A stretch of 64,000 nt of DNA, from contig CP150575.1 in the NCBI GenBank assembly GCA_049487715.1, positions 248,001-312,000 of the forward strand, in the 5' to 3' direction. The stretch comes from Pycnococcus provasolii. Its lineage: Eukaryota; Chlorophyta; Pseudoscourfieldiophyceae; Pseudoscourfieldiales. The translations under genes were made by a program, and so were the position numbers. Position 1 is the first letter of the stretch. Every line of letters begins with the position of its first letter. Of the stretch, positions 1 through 8,293 are shown in pieces. The notes beneath the pieces are model-generated. The model had not been told where the DNA came from, ran no database searches, and saw only the letters and a list, made by a program, of their open reading frames with translations.

Positions 1-12
1 ACTAGCAACAAT

Positions 13-1461
13 TCACCAGTCGTCGCACGCCATCGTTTTCGGACGTGACGGTTCGCCGTTCGGGCTTGACGGGTAGAACTTCTTGTACCACCGTCGCAGT
101 GCCATGACGGGCCCGTCGTTCGCACGCAGCGGCGGCGTGGCGCGGTACATCTTGTTTCCCCACACCATGATGTCAGATTCCCACTGGCTGTACCAGCTCC
201 CGATCACGTACCACGCAATGACGCTCGGCACGGTGCGATCGGCGTACCAGCGGAAACGCGTTTCGAGCTGCATGACGTCCGTCGGCGTGTGCGATTCGAG
301 CAGGTACACCTTTCCGAGCTTGGGCAGGTCGAAGGTCAGGTAGTTGATTCCGCCAGGTCCAAGGAACTCGACGGTCGCCACCGCAGACGTCCAAGGCAGC
401 AGTTTGCCGCGCCACATGAGCGTTGCGTTGTTGCGGAAGACGGCGCGGAACCAGTCGTGTTCGCCCTCGGGGAGGTGGAACGAGCCGTCGTGATTCACGC
501 GCATGCCTGGAATCTTGGCCCACGAGCCGAGCCATGGCACGCAAAAGGCGGAGTGCAGCACCTCGAAGTGCGCGCTGTCGACGCCATTCTCAGCCCAGTC
601 TTGGATGTGCATGTCGATGTCCGGAAGACGCCTCGTGCCCCGGAAGACGGCGTCGTCGTCGTCGATTGCGCCAATGCGCGGCAGTTCCCACGTCGGTTCG
701 CGCGTATCGCCGACCCAGACCGCCGCGTAGCCGTAGTGGTCGCGCACCACGTACGCCGTGGCCATGGCGGACTTAACTTGAGGCGGTTTCCCTCCATCTG
801 GAGTTGACACGCACGCGCCGCTTTCGCCGTCGAAGCGCCACTTGTGAAACGGGCACTCGAGGCAGTCGCCGCACACGCGTCCTCCGCCTTCCCTTGACAT
901 GTCCGCGCCAAGGTGAGGGCAGTACGCGTCAACGCAGAATATTTTGTCGGAGTCCGCGCCTCGGTACAGTGCAAACGTGCGTCCGAGCGCCTCGACGCGC
1001 AGTGGCGGCGCACCAGCCTTGAGCTCGTCGCACGTTGCGAGGGCGTACCATCCGTTTGGATACGCGCCTCCGTCGGGGAAGGAGCGCGCGCGCTGCAAGC
1101 GCCGACGTGCGTTTCTCGATTCCTTCTTGAGTTCGGTCTGTACAGCGTGCTTCACGTACGAGTTGAGTGTGTGTGCGACAAAGAAGGCTGTAGTGAGCAC
1201 GAGGATGAGTGACGCGACTGTTGATGCCGAGAAGATTTGCCGAAAACCTGCTGTGAGTGACGTTGGCGCGATCCAGAACGAGTCTGCTGAAGTGCAGTTC
1301 TCCTTCACGCTAACGTTATTGCCCGTGGAAGCTGACGACGCTGCTGCTGCTGCTGCTGCATATGGTTGGCTTGCGATGAGCAGGATCGCGGCAAATAAAG
1401 TCGAGAAGAAAAGACGACGGACGTGCACGTCAGCTGTTAAGGTTTTCACGTTCAACGCCAT
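13..1461 (-). CDS. Rieske oxygenase, Neverland/DAF-36 (cholesterol 7-desaturase)-like
   Basis: This 482-residue protein starts at an ATG and opens with a signal-like hydrophobic stretch (about residues 15-40). A second hydrophobic segment (about 80-100) suggests a membrane anchor. The Rieske [2Fe-2S] ligands are clear: CPH near residue 182 and CPFH about 20 residues later, inside the AYCPHLGAD context typical of Neverland/DAF-36. The mononuclear iron site follows as ENGVDSAHFEVLH (D-x2-H-x4-H). Family members dehydrogenate sterols at C7 using electrons from a reductase. Chlorophyll-pathway Rieske oxygenases (PAO, TIC55) share the fold, but the AYCPHLGA box and the NGW...L lead-in fit Neverland better. 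The sterol substrate is inferred. The stop codon is 12 bp from the window edge, so the 3' neighbour is unseen. Confidence 0.85.
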   Translation of the reverse strand: MALNVKTLTADVHVRRLFFSTLFAAILLIASQPYAAAAAAASSASTGNNVSVKENCTSADSFWIAPTSLTAGFRQIFSASTVASLILVLTTAFFVAHTLNSYVKHAVQTELKKESRNARRRLQRARSFPDGGAYPNGWYALATCDELKAGAPPLRVEALGRTFALYRGADSDKIFCVDAYCPHLGADMSREGGGRVCGDCLECPFHKWRFDGESGACVSTPDGGKPPQVKSAMATAYVVRDHYGYAAVWVGDTREPTWELPRIGAIDDDDAVFRGTRRLPDIDMHIQDWAENGVDSAHFEVLHSAFCVPWLGSWAKIPGMRVNHDGSFHLPEGEHDWFRAVFRNNATLMWRGKLLPWTSAVATVEFLGPGGINYLTFDLPKLGKVYLLESHTPTDVMQLETRFRWYADRTVPSVIAWYVIGSWYSQWESDIMVWGNKMYRATPPLRANDGPVMALRRWYKKFYPSSPNGEPSRPKTMACDDW

Positions 1462-1508
1462 GTTTGCGAATTCACAACAAGCAACAGTAGGTGAGTTATC
1501 CTCGGGCT

Positions 1509-1578
1509 GAGAATGAGAATGAGAATGAGAATGAGAATGAACAAGCTTTTAATATCAGACGACACACACACACACGCA
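1509..1578. repeat. GAGAAT hexanucleotide tract followed by a CA tract
   Basis: About five GAGAAT units are followed, after a short spacer, by a (CA)n run. Both lie just upstream of the Rieske gene start. These are simple-sequence repeats with no further function visible. Confidence 0.9.
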
Positions 1579-2316
1579 GCCGAGCAAGTTGAGATTGGAA
1601 TGGAATGATTCAATGAACGAAACGAAACGAAACGTGCTTAAGCTTTGGATGGAACCAGTGTGGCGAATGAGGAGGACACGCGCCGCGATGATGGCGTTCG
1701 TTGTGAATACACTTTTTCATACAGCACAACACTTTATGTACCACACGTGTGCACGGCCCTTCTGCACGGTGAATGAAGTATCCTAGCGCCGTGTGTCCAC
1801 CGTGGCAGTTCTTCAAGTGGTTTCAAGCCGACCGTCGTCACCGTCGGCAAGTCCAAAACGGTGTCAGTTGTGGCTGCCCAGTTGTGGCCAGCCGTTTTGG
1901 GAGGTGGTACGTTTACGAGCTCAATTGACTTTATTGGCGCGTGTCCAACTTCCAACCGGCCGGCCGCAAACTGGCAAGAGCTTGCAAGAGCTTGCAAGAG
2001 CTTGCAAGTTTGCGGCCCGACCTGATCATACGTTGATTCAGATGGTCAAGAAGGTTGGTCAAGTAAGACAACGGCCTGGCCGCGAACTGGCAAGGTGCTC
2101 TTAACAGGCGAGCTCACTGGCTGTCCGCCGAGTAGTTAAAGGTAAAGTATTCTTGACCACGTGAATACACAAGGAAAACCAACGGCGGCCAAGAATAAAG
2201 TTTAATGAGCTCACTGGCAAAGCTCTTGCCAGACCTCGTGAACCCTCCTCCGGCTCCTAGGTGGGAGCCAACGAAGCTGGAGGAAGCGAGAGGCAGTACC
2301 TCCCGCACGCGCCGTG
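1579..2316. other. intergenic region with a repeat-bearing hairpin
   Basis: No convincing gene is seen between the divergent Rieske and EF-hand genes. Positions 1979-2008 hold three copies of the 10-mer AGCTTGCAAG. They sit inside an inverted repeat: 1962-1978 pairs with 2001-2017 at 16 of 17 positions. A related GGCCGCGAACTGGCAAG motif recurs near 2080, and a diverged relative lies near 29720, suggesting a short dispersed repeat family. Short ORFs here look non-coding. Confidence 0.6.
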
Positions 2317-3180
2317 ATGGCCTCGGCCGCACGCTCGCTCTTCGAGCAAGTCGACACGAACGGCGACGGCGTTCTGTCCCTGCACGAACTACGCGCGTGG
2401 CTTGAGCTGAACGGCGAGGAGTCGCTCGGAAACTCGCTCTTCTCTGCTTTGGATACGGATGGTGACGGTGTCGTGACACTGGAGGAATTCTCCGAGGGAT
2501 TTGAACAGGTCATTAAGCATAAAAAGGATACGCCTGGTTCAACCGAGCACGTCTTTCCTCTACTCAGTGTGCGTCTTGCGTGGCTGAGACGATTCGCGGA
2601 CTCATGCAAGGGCAAGAAGTACACGTGGACTGCGACACACCACCTTAAGGCGGAGCATGGCGGTGGTAAAGATGACGTCTTGCAAATCAACGTGGACAAC
2701 CTTTCAGAGCACCGCGAGCGCACGAACGCCGCAGGCAAGGATGGCGACGGCAAATCCACAAACGTGCAGTACACCGAGATTCCGTTCGAGCTCATGACGA
2801 CGAACGACGTGTGCTTTGGTATCGTCAAGCCTGCGACGGAGCACGTCAGAACCTCGTATGTCGAGTTGCTGAAAAGCACAGAGCCTGCTGAGGTGAAGTC
2901 TGCGACGGCGTTTGTGTCGCACGCCTGGAAGTACATATTTGTCAACGTCGTCGATGCGCTTAGCCGTCTCTCTGAGGACACGTTCGTGTGGTTCGACGTG
3001 TTCACCGTCAACCAGCACGCGAGCTCGCAAGTGCCGCCCGACTGGTGGTTCACGACGTTCAAGGAGGCTGTCGCGAGTATCAAACACACCGTGCTGGTCT
3101 TGACGCCTTGGGACGATCCCATCCCGCTGACGCGCGCGTGGTGTATCTGGGAGATTCTAAGTACGATTCATGCCGGCTAG
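2317..3180 (+). CDS. EF-hand / TIR-like protein, upstream part of a TPR protein cut by an in-frame TAG
   Basis: Two canonical EF-hand loops occur near the N-terminus (DTNGDGVLSLHE and DTDGDGVVTLEE), predicting calcium binding. A domain of about 95 residues follows: SHAW at its start, WFDVFTVNQH in the middle and TRAWCIWEI at its end. This arrangement is seen in algal proteins labelled kinesin-light-chain-like. Its WCxxE resembles the WCLxEL box of plant TIR domains, where the Glu is catalytic for NAD cleavage; that equivalence is an inference. The ATG at 2317 is the first plausible start. Translation meets TAG at 3178-3180, yet the same frame continues with the expected AKLEICLPAV sequence and the TPR array. 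The two parts were therefore clearly one gene. Confidence 0.75.
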   Translation: MASAARSLFEQVDTNGDGVLSLHELRAWLELNGEESLGNSLFSALDTDGDGVVTLEEFSEGFEQVIKHKKDTPGSTEHVFPLLSVRLAWLRRFADSCKGKKYTWTATHHLKAEHGGGKDDVLQINVDNLSEHRERTNAAGKDGDGKSTNVQYTEIPFELMTTNDVCFGIVKPATEHVRTSYVELLKSTEPAEVKSATAFVSHAWKYIFVNVVDALSRLSEDTFVWFDVFTVNQHASSQVPPDWWFTTFKEAVASIKHTVLVLTPWDDPIPLTRAWCIWEILSTIHAG

Positions 3181-5151
3181 GCGAAACTCGAGATTTGCTT
3201 ACCGGCGGTGGAGCAGGAGGCGTTTGCGAAGTTCCTCGTCGATGCGGGCGCAGGCCAAGTGATAGTGAAAATGGTGAAGATTGACGTACAGCGCGCGGAG
3301 GCGTTCAAGAAAGAAGACCGTGACGCCATTCTTGATGCGGTGAAGAAATTTCGAGGTGGCCCGTCTGAGGTGAACAAGCTCATTAAGGACGAGATGCGAA
3401 GCTGGGTGGTGGAGAGTGCGAAACGTGCGTTGGATAAACTGGATTCAGAGAAGCGAGCGACATCTAAACTGTTGCTGGATGTCGCAGACTTGCTCAAGGA
3501 ACAAGGCAAGTACGCCGACGCCGAGCCGCTGTACCGCGAGGCGCTCGACGGTCGACGACGCGAGCTCGGCGATGCGCATCCGCGCACGCTCGACTCCATC
3601 AATGGCCTCGCAGTCTTGCTCAAGGATCAACGCAAGTACGACGACGCGGAGCCGCTTTATCGCGAGGCGCTCGACGGTCGACGACGCGAGCTCGGCGATG
3701 CGCATCCGCGCACGCTTCAGTCCATCAACAACCTCGCAGTCTTGCTCAAGGATCAACGCAAGTACGACGACGCCGAGCCGCTGTACCGCGAGACGCTCGA
3801 CGGTTCTCGTCGCGAGCTCGGCGATGCGCATCCAGAAACGCTTACGTCCATCAACAACCTCGCAGCCTTGCTCAGGGACCAAGGCAGGTACGCCGACGCG
3901 GAGCCGCTGTTCCGCGAGGCGCTCGACGGTCGTCGTCGCGAGCTCGGCGATGCGCATCCACACACGCTTGCGTCCATCAATGGCCTCGCAGTCTTGCTCA
4001 AGGATCAACGCAAGTACGACGACGCGGAGCCGCTTTATCGCGAGGCGCTCGACGGTCGACGACGCGAGCTCGGCGATGCGCATCCGCGCACGCTTCAGTC
4101 CATCAACAACCTCGCAGTCTTGCTCAAGGATCAACGCAAGTACGACGACGCCGAGCCGCTGTTCCGCGAGGCGCTCGACGGTTGTCGTCGCGAGCTTGGC
4201 GATGCGCATCCAAGCACGCTCAACTCCATCAACAACCTCGCGGATCTTCTTCTACAACAAGGCAAGTACGCCGAGGCGGAGCCGCTGTACCGCGAGGCGC
4301 TCGACGGTCGACGACGCGAGCTCGGCGATGCGCATCCAGAAACGCTTACGTCCATCAACAATCTCGCGCTCGTGCTCAGGGGCCAAGGCAAGTACGCCGA
4401 CGCCGAGCTGCTGTTCCGCGAGGACCTCGACGGTTCTCGTCGCGTGCTCGGCGATGCGCATCCAGACACGCTTACGTCCATCAACAATCTCGCGCAGTTG
4501 CTCAGTGACCAAGGCAAGTACGACGACGCCGAGCCGCTTTTCCGCGAGGCGCTCGACAGTTCTCGTCGCGTGCTCGGCGATGCGCATCCACACACGCTTG
4601 CGTCCATCAATGGCCTCGCAGCCTTGCTCAGGGACCAAGGCAGGTACGCCGACGCGGAGCCGCTGTTCCGCGAGGCGCTCGACGGTTGTCGTCGCGAGCT
4701 CGGCGATGCGCATCCACACACGCTTGCGTCCATCAATGGCCTCGCAGTCTTGCTCAAGAAGCAAGGCAAGTACAACGAGGCGGAGCCGTTGTCACGCGAG
4801 GCGCTCGACGGTCGACGACGCGTACTCGGCGATGCGCATCCACGCACGCTTACGTCCAGCAATGACCTCGCGAACTTGCTCAAGGATCAAGGTAAGTACG
4901 CCGACGCCGAGCCGCTGTACCACGAGGCGCTTGACGGTCGTCGTCGCGTGCTCGGCGATGCGCATCCAGATTATGGAACTACGTGCTGCAATTTCGCGAT
5001 ATTTCTGAACAAGCAAGAGAAGTTCGATGAGGCGGCTTCCTATTTCGACCGAGCGGCGCATGCTTACGAGCAAACGTACGGTGCCGACCACGAAAAAACG
5101 CGCGATGCTCTAGCTCAAGCTGCTGATGCTCGTAAAAGAAGCGAAGCGTAG
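3181..5151 (+). CDS. kinesin-light-chain-type TPR array (continuation past the in-frame TAG)
   Basis: This segment is in the same frame as the EF-hand/TIR-like part, immediately after its TAG, and ends at a TAG at 5149-5151. It carries twelve near-perfect 42-residue TPR units (126 bp each; core pattern KYxDAEPLYREALDGRRRELGDAHP split over each unit) plus a degenerate thirteenth. These should form a protein-protein interaction superhelix. Units 2-3 and 5-6 are virtually identical in DNA, showing recent array rearrangement. If translated alone, the first in-frame ATG is at 3271. If the TAG is read through, the joined product is about 945 residues. TGTAA motifs at 5203 and 5209 suggest a normal 3' end. 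The gene is either a fresh pseudogene, a read-through gene or carries a sequencing error. Confidence 0.8.
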   Translation, partial: AKLEICLPAVEQEAFAKFLVDAGAGQVIVKMVKIDVQRAEAFKKEDRDAILDAVKKFRGGPSEVNKLIKDEMRSWVVESAKRALDKLDSEKRATSKLLLDVADLLKEQGKYADAEPLYREALDGRRRELGDAHPRTLDSINGLAVLLKDQRKYDDAEPLYREALDGRRRELGDAHPRTLQSINNLAVLLKDQRKYDDAEPLYRETLDGSRRELGDAHPETLTSINNLAALLRDQGRYADAEPLFREALDGRRRELGDAHPHTLASINGLAVLLKDQRKYDDAEPLYREALDGRRRELGDAHPRTLQSINNLAVLLKDQRKYDDAEPLFREALDGCRRELGDAHPSTLNSINNLADLLLQQGKYAEAEPLYREALDGRRRELGDAHPETLTSINNLALVLRGQGKYADAELLFREDLDGSRRVLGDAHPDTLTSINNLAQLLSDQGKYDDAEPLFREALDSSRRVLGDAHPHTLASINGLAALLRDQGRYADAEPLFREALDGCRRELGDAHPHTLASINGLAVLLKKQGKYNEAEPLSREALDGRRRVLGDAHPRTLTSSNDLANLLKDQGKYADAEPLYHEALDGRRRVLGDAHPDYGTTCCNFAIFLNKQEKFDEAASYFDRAAHAYEQTYGADHEKTRDALAQAADARKRSEA

Positions 5152-5239
5152 TGTGTATTATCTACTACCAATTTCTGTCTCGTGTGCATTGTGCGTGTGT
5201 ACTGTAAATGTAAAATTTCGTGTTTTCAGTATGTTACAG

Positions 5240-6316
5240 TCACGCATCGTCACGCCAGCGTTTCTGCGCGAGGCGTTTGCGCGCCTTGGGATTTGCGCGC
5301 TTCTCCTCGCGACGAGGTACTACGCGCTCGGGTAGGTCGTCGGCCGTCTTCGCGAACGTGACTCCTGTGTGCTCCGCGTACTTTTTGTCGTAATACGCGC
5401 TAAATTCCTCCACCCAGTCTCGAGGCATTCCACAGAACCACATGCACTCGAAAGGGCTGTTTGTTGTGCCCGCCCCACCGCCGCCAGCGCTGGAGCGGGC
5501 GGCACGCTCAAATGCACCGTCACCCGCCCCTCCGACGACGATGCCGCCGCCGTCTCGCCCTGGCGCCCAGAAACGATACTGCTGTCGCGGTACCAAAAAG
5601 CACATCGTCCAGTCGTCGTCAAAGAAGCCGTCTGCGATTGCTCTTGTGAATCGGTTTCCCTTGTAGCAGAAGTTTGGCAGAAGCAGGAAGAACGGTCGAC
5701 GCGTGCCGTCGGCCCTTTTTGTGGTTGCGAAGGTGAGACATTTCGGTATGTGGTCAGCCGAGAAGGGCGGGTTTGTGATGAGGACGTCGTGCTCCGGCAT
5801 GGATTCTTCCGTGTGCGCGTAGAAGTCCTCGCATTTGTTGTACACGTCCGTGAATCCGAGTGTTGCTAGGTGTTCTTTGCAGCTTCCTTCGCAGAAGAAC
5901 GGGTCGTATATACGCAGCGCCTCTTTTGGATTCTTCGTCGTCTCTTCCGAAGCAGCGCCACCAGACGCGTCACTGGGATGCGTCGTCGCTGCGGCATCGG
6001 CATCAGCATCAGCGCCTTGCTTCTTATTCATTTTCCTTTGTTTTTTCAGCAAGGTTCTTCTTTTTTTTGCTTTTTGCGAAGTGGTTTTCTGTGCAACGAG
6101 AAACAGAACGGGCTCGATGTCGCGGTAGGCGACAAATGGCGTTTCGCAGTGGTCTAAGGGATCGGATTCGTACGGCCGAGCAGACGACGGCGTCAAGGAG
6201 GGACAGAGCAGGTGGTTGCTGTACTTCGTAGACGACGCGGAAGTGACGTACTTCGATACCTTGCGAGGACGTTCACTATTCGCGCCATACGAGGATGAAG
6301 GAGATGGCTTCTCCAT
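5240..6316 (-). CDS. putative class I SAM methyltransferase with NPPF (N6-adenine-type) motif
   Basis: About 358 residues from the ATG at 6316 (upstream in-frame sequence is low-complexity and probably untranslated). The protein has ITNPPFS, the (D/N)PP(Y/F) catalytic motif IV of N6-adenine and related methyltransferases. Ahead of it is YDPFFCEGS, which fits the DPF-type motif I that binds S-adenosylmethionine. The order motif I then IV matches one class of DNA/RNA adenine methyltransferase. A Lys-rich linker (KKRRTLLKKQRKMNKK) precedes the catalytic core and a basic tail follows it, consistent with nucleic-acid binding or nuclear location. Target (DNA, RNA or protein) cannot be decided. It is divergent with SNAPC3. 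Confidence 0.6.
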   Translation of the reverse strand: MEKPSPSSSYGANSERPRKVSKYVTSASSTKYSNHLLCPSLTPSSARPYESDPLDHCETPFVAYRDIEPVLFLVAQKTTSQKAKKRRTLLKKQRKMNKKQGADADADAAATTHPSDASGGAASEETTKNPKEALRIYDPFFCEGSCKEHLATLGFTDVYNKCEDFYAHTEESMPEHDVLITNPPFSADHIPKCLTFATTKRADGTRRPFFLLLPNFCYKGNRFTRAIADGFFDDDWTMCFLVPRQQYRFWAPGRDGGGIVVGGAGDGAFERAARSSAGGGGAGTTNSPFECMWFCGMPRDWVEEFSAYYDKKYAEHTGVTFAKTADDLPERVVPRREEKRANPKARKRLAQKRWRDDA

Positions 6317-6545
6317 AGGAATGAGATATCTGTGAAGAAGCTGGTGTGAATAAGCCGCCGCCGTGAAGAAGACGCCCCTGTGAAGAATACACCGCCGTGA
6401 AGAAGCCGCCAATGCCGCCGCCGCCACAGCTGCTGCTGACTGGAAAGTTCAAAGAAAAATGGAAGAGGGGAACGAAAAATCGAAAAAACTCAAACCCCGA
6501 AACCAAACTCAAACCCCTAAAAATCCAAACCCCGAAAAAACCAAA

Positions 6546-6613
6546 CCCCGAAACAAACCAAACAAACCCCGAAACAAACCAAACAAACCCCGAAACAAAC
6601 CAAACAAACCCCG
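6546..6613. repeat. 21-bp minisatellite, four units, AAACAAACCAAACAAACCCCG-type
   Basis: The CCCCG boxes recur at 6546, 6567, 6588 and 6609, a strict 21-bp period. The repeat lies between the divergent methyltransferase and SNAPC3 genes, inside a wider AACCCC-rich stretch (about 6480-6640). Confidence 0.9.
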
Positions 6614-6647
6614 AACTTTTTCTAAACCCCCAAAGAGTAAAAAAACA

Positions 6648-6690
6648 TTAGGGGTTGGAATTAGAATTAGAATTAGGGGTTACAGGTTAC
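6648..6690. repeat. interstitial telomere-like repeat (TTAGGGG/AATTAG)
   Basis: TTAGGGGTT occurs twice with AATTAG units between. It lies about 40 bp before the SNAPC3 start codon. It is one of eight such blocks in the window found next to gene 5' ends. Confidence 0.7.
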
Positions 6691-6726
6691 GGCGTCCGGT
6701 TCCGCCACCGTCCCCTCTCATTCCGG

Positions 6727-8226
6727 ATGCCATCCATGGCGGCGGCGGCGAATCACGACTCCGTTTATGACGATGACGAGTATGATGACGACTACGACGA
6801 CAATGTCACTGAACCTTCCCAAGGTCCACCTAAAAACAATGTGCCCCCCTTGTCACCATTAAAGGTTGGTGGGCCTTCCATTAAGGTGGTCTCTGCCGTG
6901 CGTGTTCACTCGTGCTTGTCCTGCCCGCCCAAGGATATTGCGACGCATGCGGACGGCACGCAACCGACGTGCCACGTGAAAGAATTTCAAACAGAGGCGA
7001 TGGCAATCCTTGAAAAGGTGAAAACGTGCTTGTTTGGTGTGAACGCGAACGGAAGTTCGTCAGCAACACCAGCAGCAGAAGCAGCAGCGCCGTCTTCTGA
7101 GAAAATAGAGGCGCTGTACAAAAAGGCGGCGCAGGCACGCATGCCCTTGCCGACGACGATGAACAAGCCGCCAGCCTCACAGGAGGAACCGCCTCAGAAA
7201 AGACAGAAACAAAGCGCAACGACAACAAATCAAACGACAACGCCAACCGCACAAACAAACGCCATTTCCGCTCGCGAAGAAAGAAAACAGGCGCTGCTCA
7301 CGTGCCCGCTCGCCACCGCACGCGAACGTCTCGAGCAGAAAACGGACCCGGGAGACGGTTGGCTCACGGGAAGCATCGATAGGAAGGCTCACGGGAAGCA
7401 GCGATCTGCAACAGCTTTACAGCAAACGGTGAACAAGCAGTATGAGACCACGCCGGTGGCGCTTGGAAATGGCTCGAGCGGAAGCAGCGATAGTACACTC
7501 ATCCCAGGAAAAAGCGTGCTCGTACGCGTGGGCGTTCACAGTGCCGCAAACCCATCGCGCGTCAGTCAAGAACTCCTGCTTCCGGCAAATATGCCGCTCG
7601 ATGCGCTACGACGAGCTGTGGTGTGTCCCAGCGACGACGTTGCTCGCGTCATGTCCCTTGGCGCTGGCGACTTGGCACCAGGCGCGCTCGTGCGCATAAA
7701 CGACGAACTCGTTCCCGCAACATGTGGACCCTGCGTCGACTATGCCAAGCCACTGCTGGAGTATGCCGAGTCGCACTTCAAGGACAAACGTTCGCGCGGT
7801 CCCGCCTGGCGTCTTGCGGCTCGTCCGCTTGAAGAGTACACGTTCGCCGACGTCGTCGACGGCCTGCATCGCGGAGCGCACTTCGTCGCAGGGTACGTAC
7901 ACGCGGGCGCGTGCGAGCACCGCCTTTCGATCGTCGACACACGTCTCGTGCACGAGGATGACGAGCTTGACTTTGGCGCGTATCCGCTGGAGGTGATGCA
8001 CGAGCGCGACCGGCGACGCAAGTGCATGTGCTGCCTGAGCCTTCCCGCGGTGACAGTTTCTTGGTGCGATCGTCGTGCACCTGACGCACCAACTTTCTGG
8101 TGTGAGGAATGCTTCTCAAGACTGCACCAAAAGCCCGATGGTAGATCTGTGGATGGTGTCGCGGACATGGCCACCTTTCCATACTTTGCCGAGCCTGTGT
8201 CTGGAAATAATCGAGCCTGTAAATAA
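6727..8226 (+). CDS. SNAPC3: snRNA-activating protein complex subunit 3 (SNAPC3/SNAP50, SRD2-like)
   Basis: SNAPc binds the proximal sequence element of small nuclear RNA promoters and recruits RNA polymerase II or III. The C-terminal part carries the conserved SNAPC3 zinc-binding region: HRLSIVDTRL, then YPLEVMHERDRR, a CMCC pair, then FWCEECFSRLHQ and a PYF near the end, the usual family order. The N-terminal half is acidic and then low-complexity (Thr/Gln/Ala-rich). Starts at 6727 and 6736 are both possible; the latter has a ccATGG context. About 500 residues is normal for the family. Its partner machinery, the Pol III largest subunit, is encoded 38 kb away in this window. Confidence 0.85.
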   Translation: MPSMAAAANHDSVYDDDEYDDDYDDNVTEPSQGPPKNNVPPLSPLKVGGPSIKVVSAVRVHSCLSCPPKDIATHADGTQPTCHVKEFQTEAMAILEKVKTCLFGVNANGSSSATPAAEAAAPSSEKIEALYKKAAQARMPLPTTMNKPPASQEEPPQKRQKQSATTTNQTTTPTAQTNAISAREERKQALLTCPLATARERLEQKTDPGDGWLTGSIDRKAHGKQRSATALQQTVNKQYETTPVALGNGSSGSSDSTLIPGKSVLVRVGVHSAANPSRVSQELLLPANMPLDALRRAVVCPSDDVARVMSLGAGDLAPGALVRINDELVPATCGPCVDYAKPLLEYAESHFKDKRSRGPAWRLAARPLEEYTFADVVDGLHRGAHFVAGYVHAGACEHRLSIVDTRLVHEDDELDFGAYPLEVMHERDRRRKCMCCLSLPAVTVSWCDRRAPDAPTFWCEECFSRLHQKPDGRSVDGVADMATFPYFAEPVSGNNRACK

Positions 8227-8293
8227 TTTGTCTGAATATTCTTCGTTTACTTTTCTTATTTTTTTAATTAACAACTTCCATGAATGCCTAGCC

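Noticed and set aside
3159-3180. A tiny GT...AG intron removing the in-frame TAG
   Set aside because: The only fitting span (GTACGA...CTAG) is 20 nt, too short to splice, and it would shift the frame.
3445-4883. Periodic minus-strand ORFs with 42-residue repeats
   Set aside because: They mirror the 126-bp TPR units of the plus-strand gene and are not independent genes.
3500-5000. Regularly spaced repeats that could suggest a CRISPR array
   Set aside because: Units are contiguous coding TPRs without unique spacers, in a eukaryotic gene.
5626-6000. Plus-strand ORFs opposite the NPPF methyltransferase
   Set aside because: No domain content; the minus strand carries recognisable catalytic motifs.
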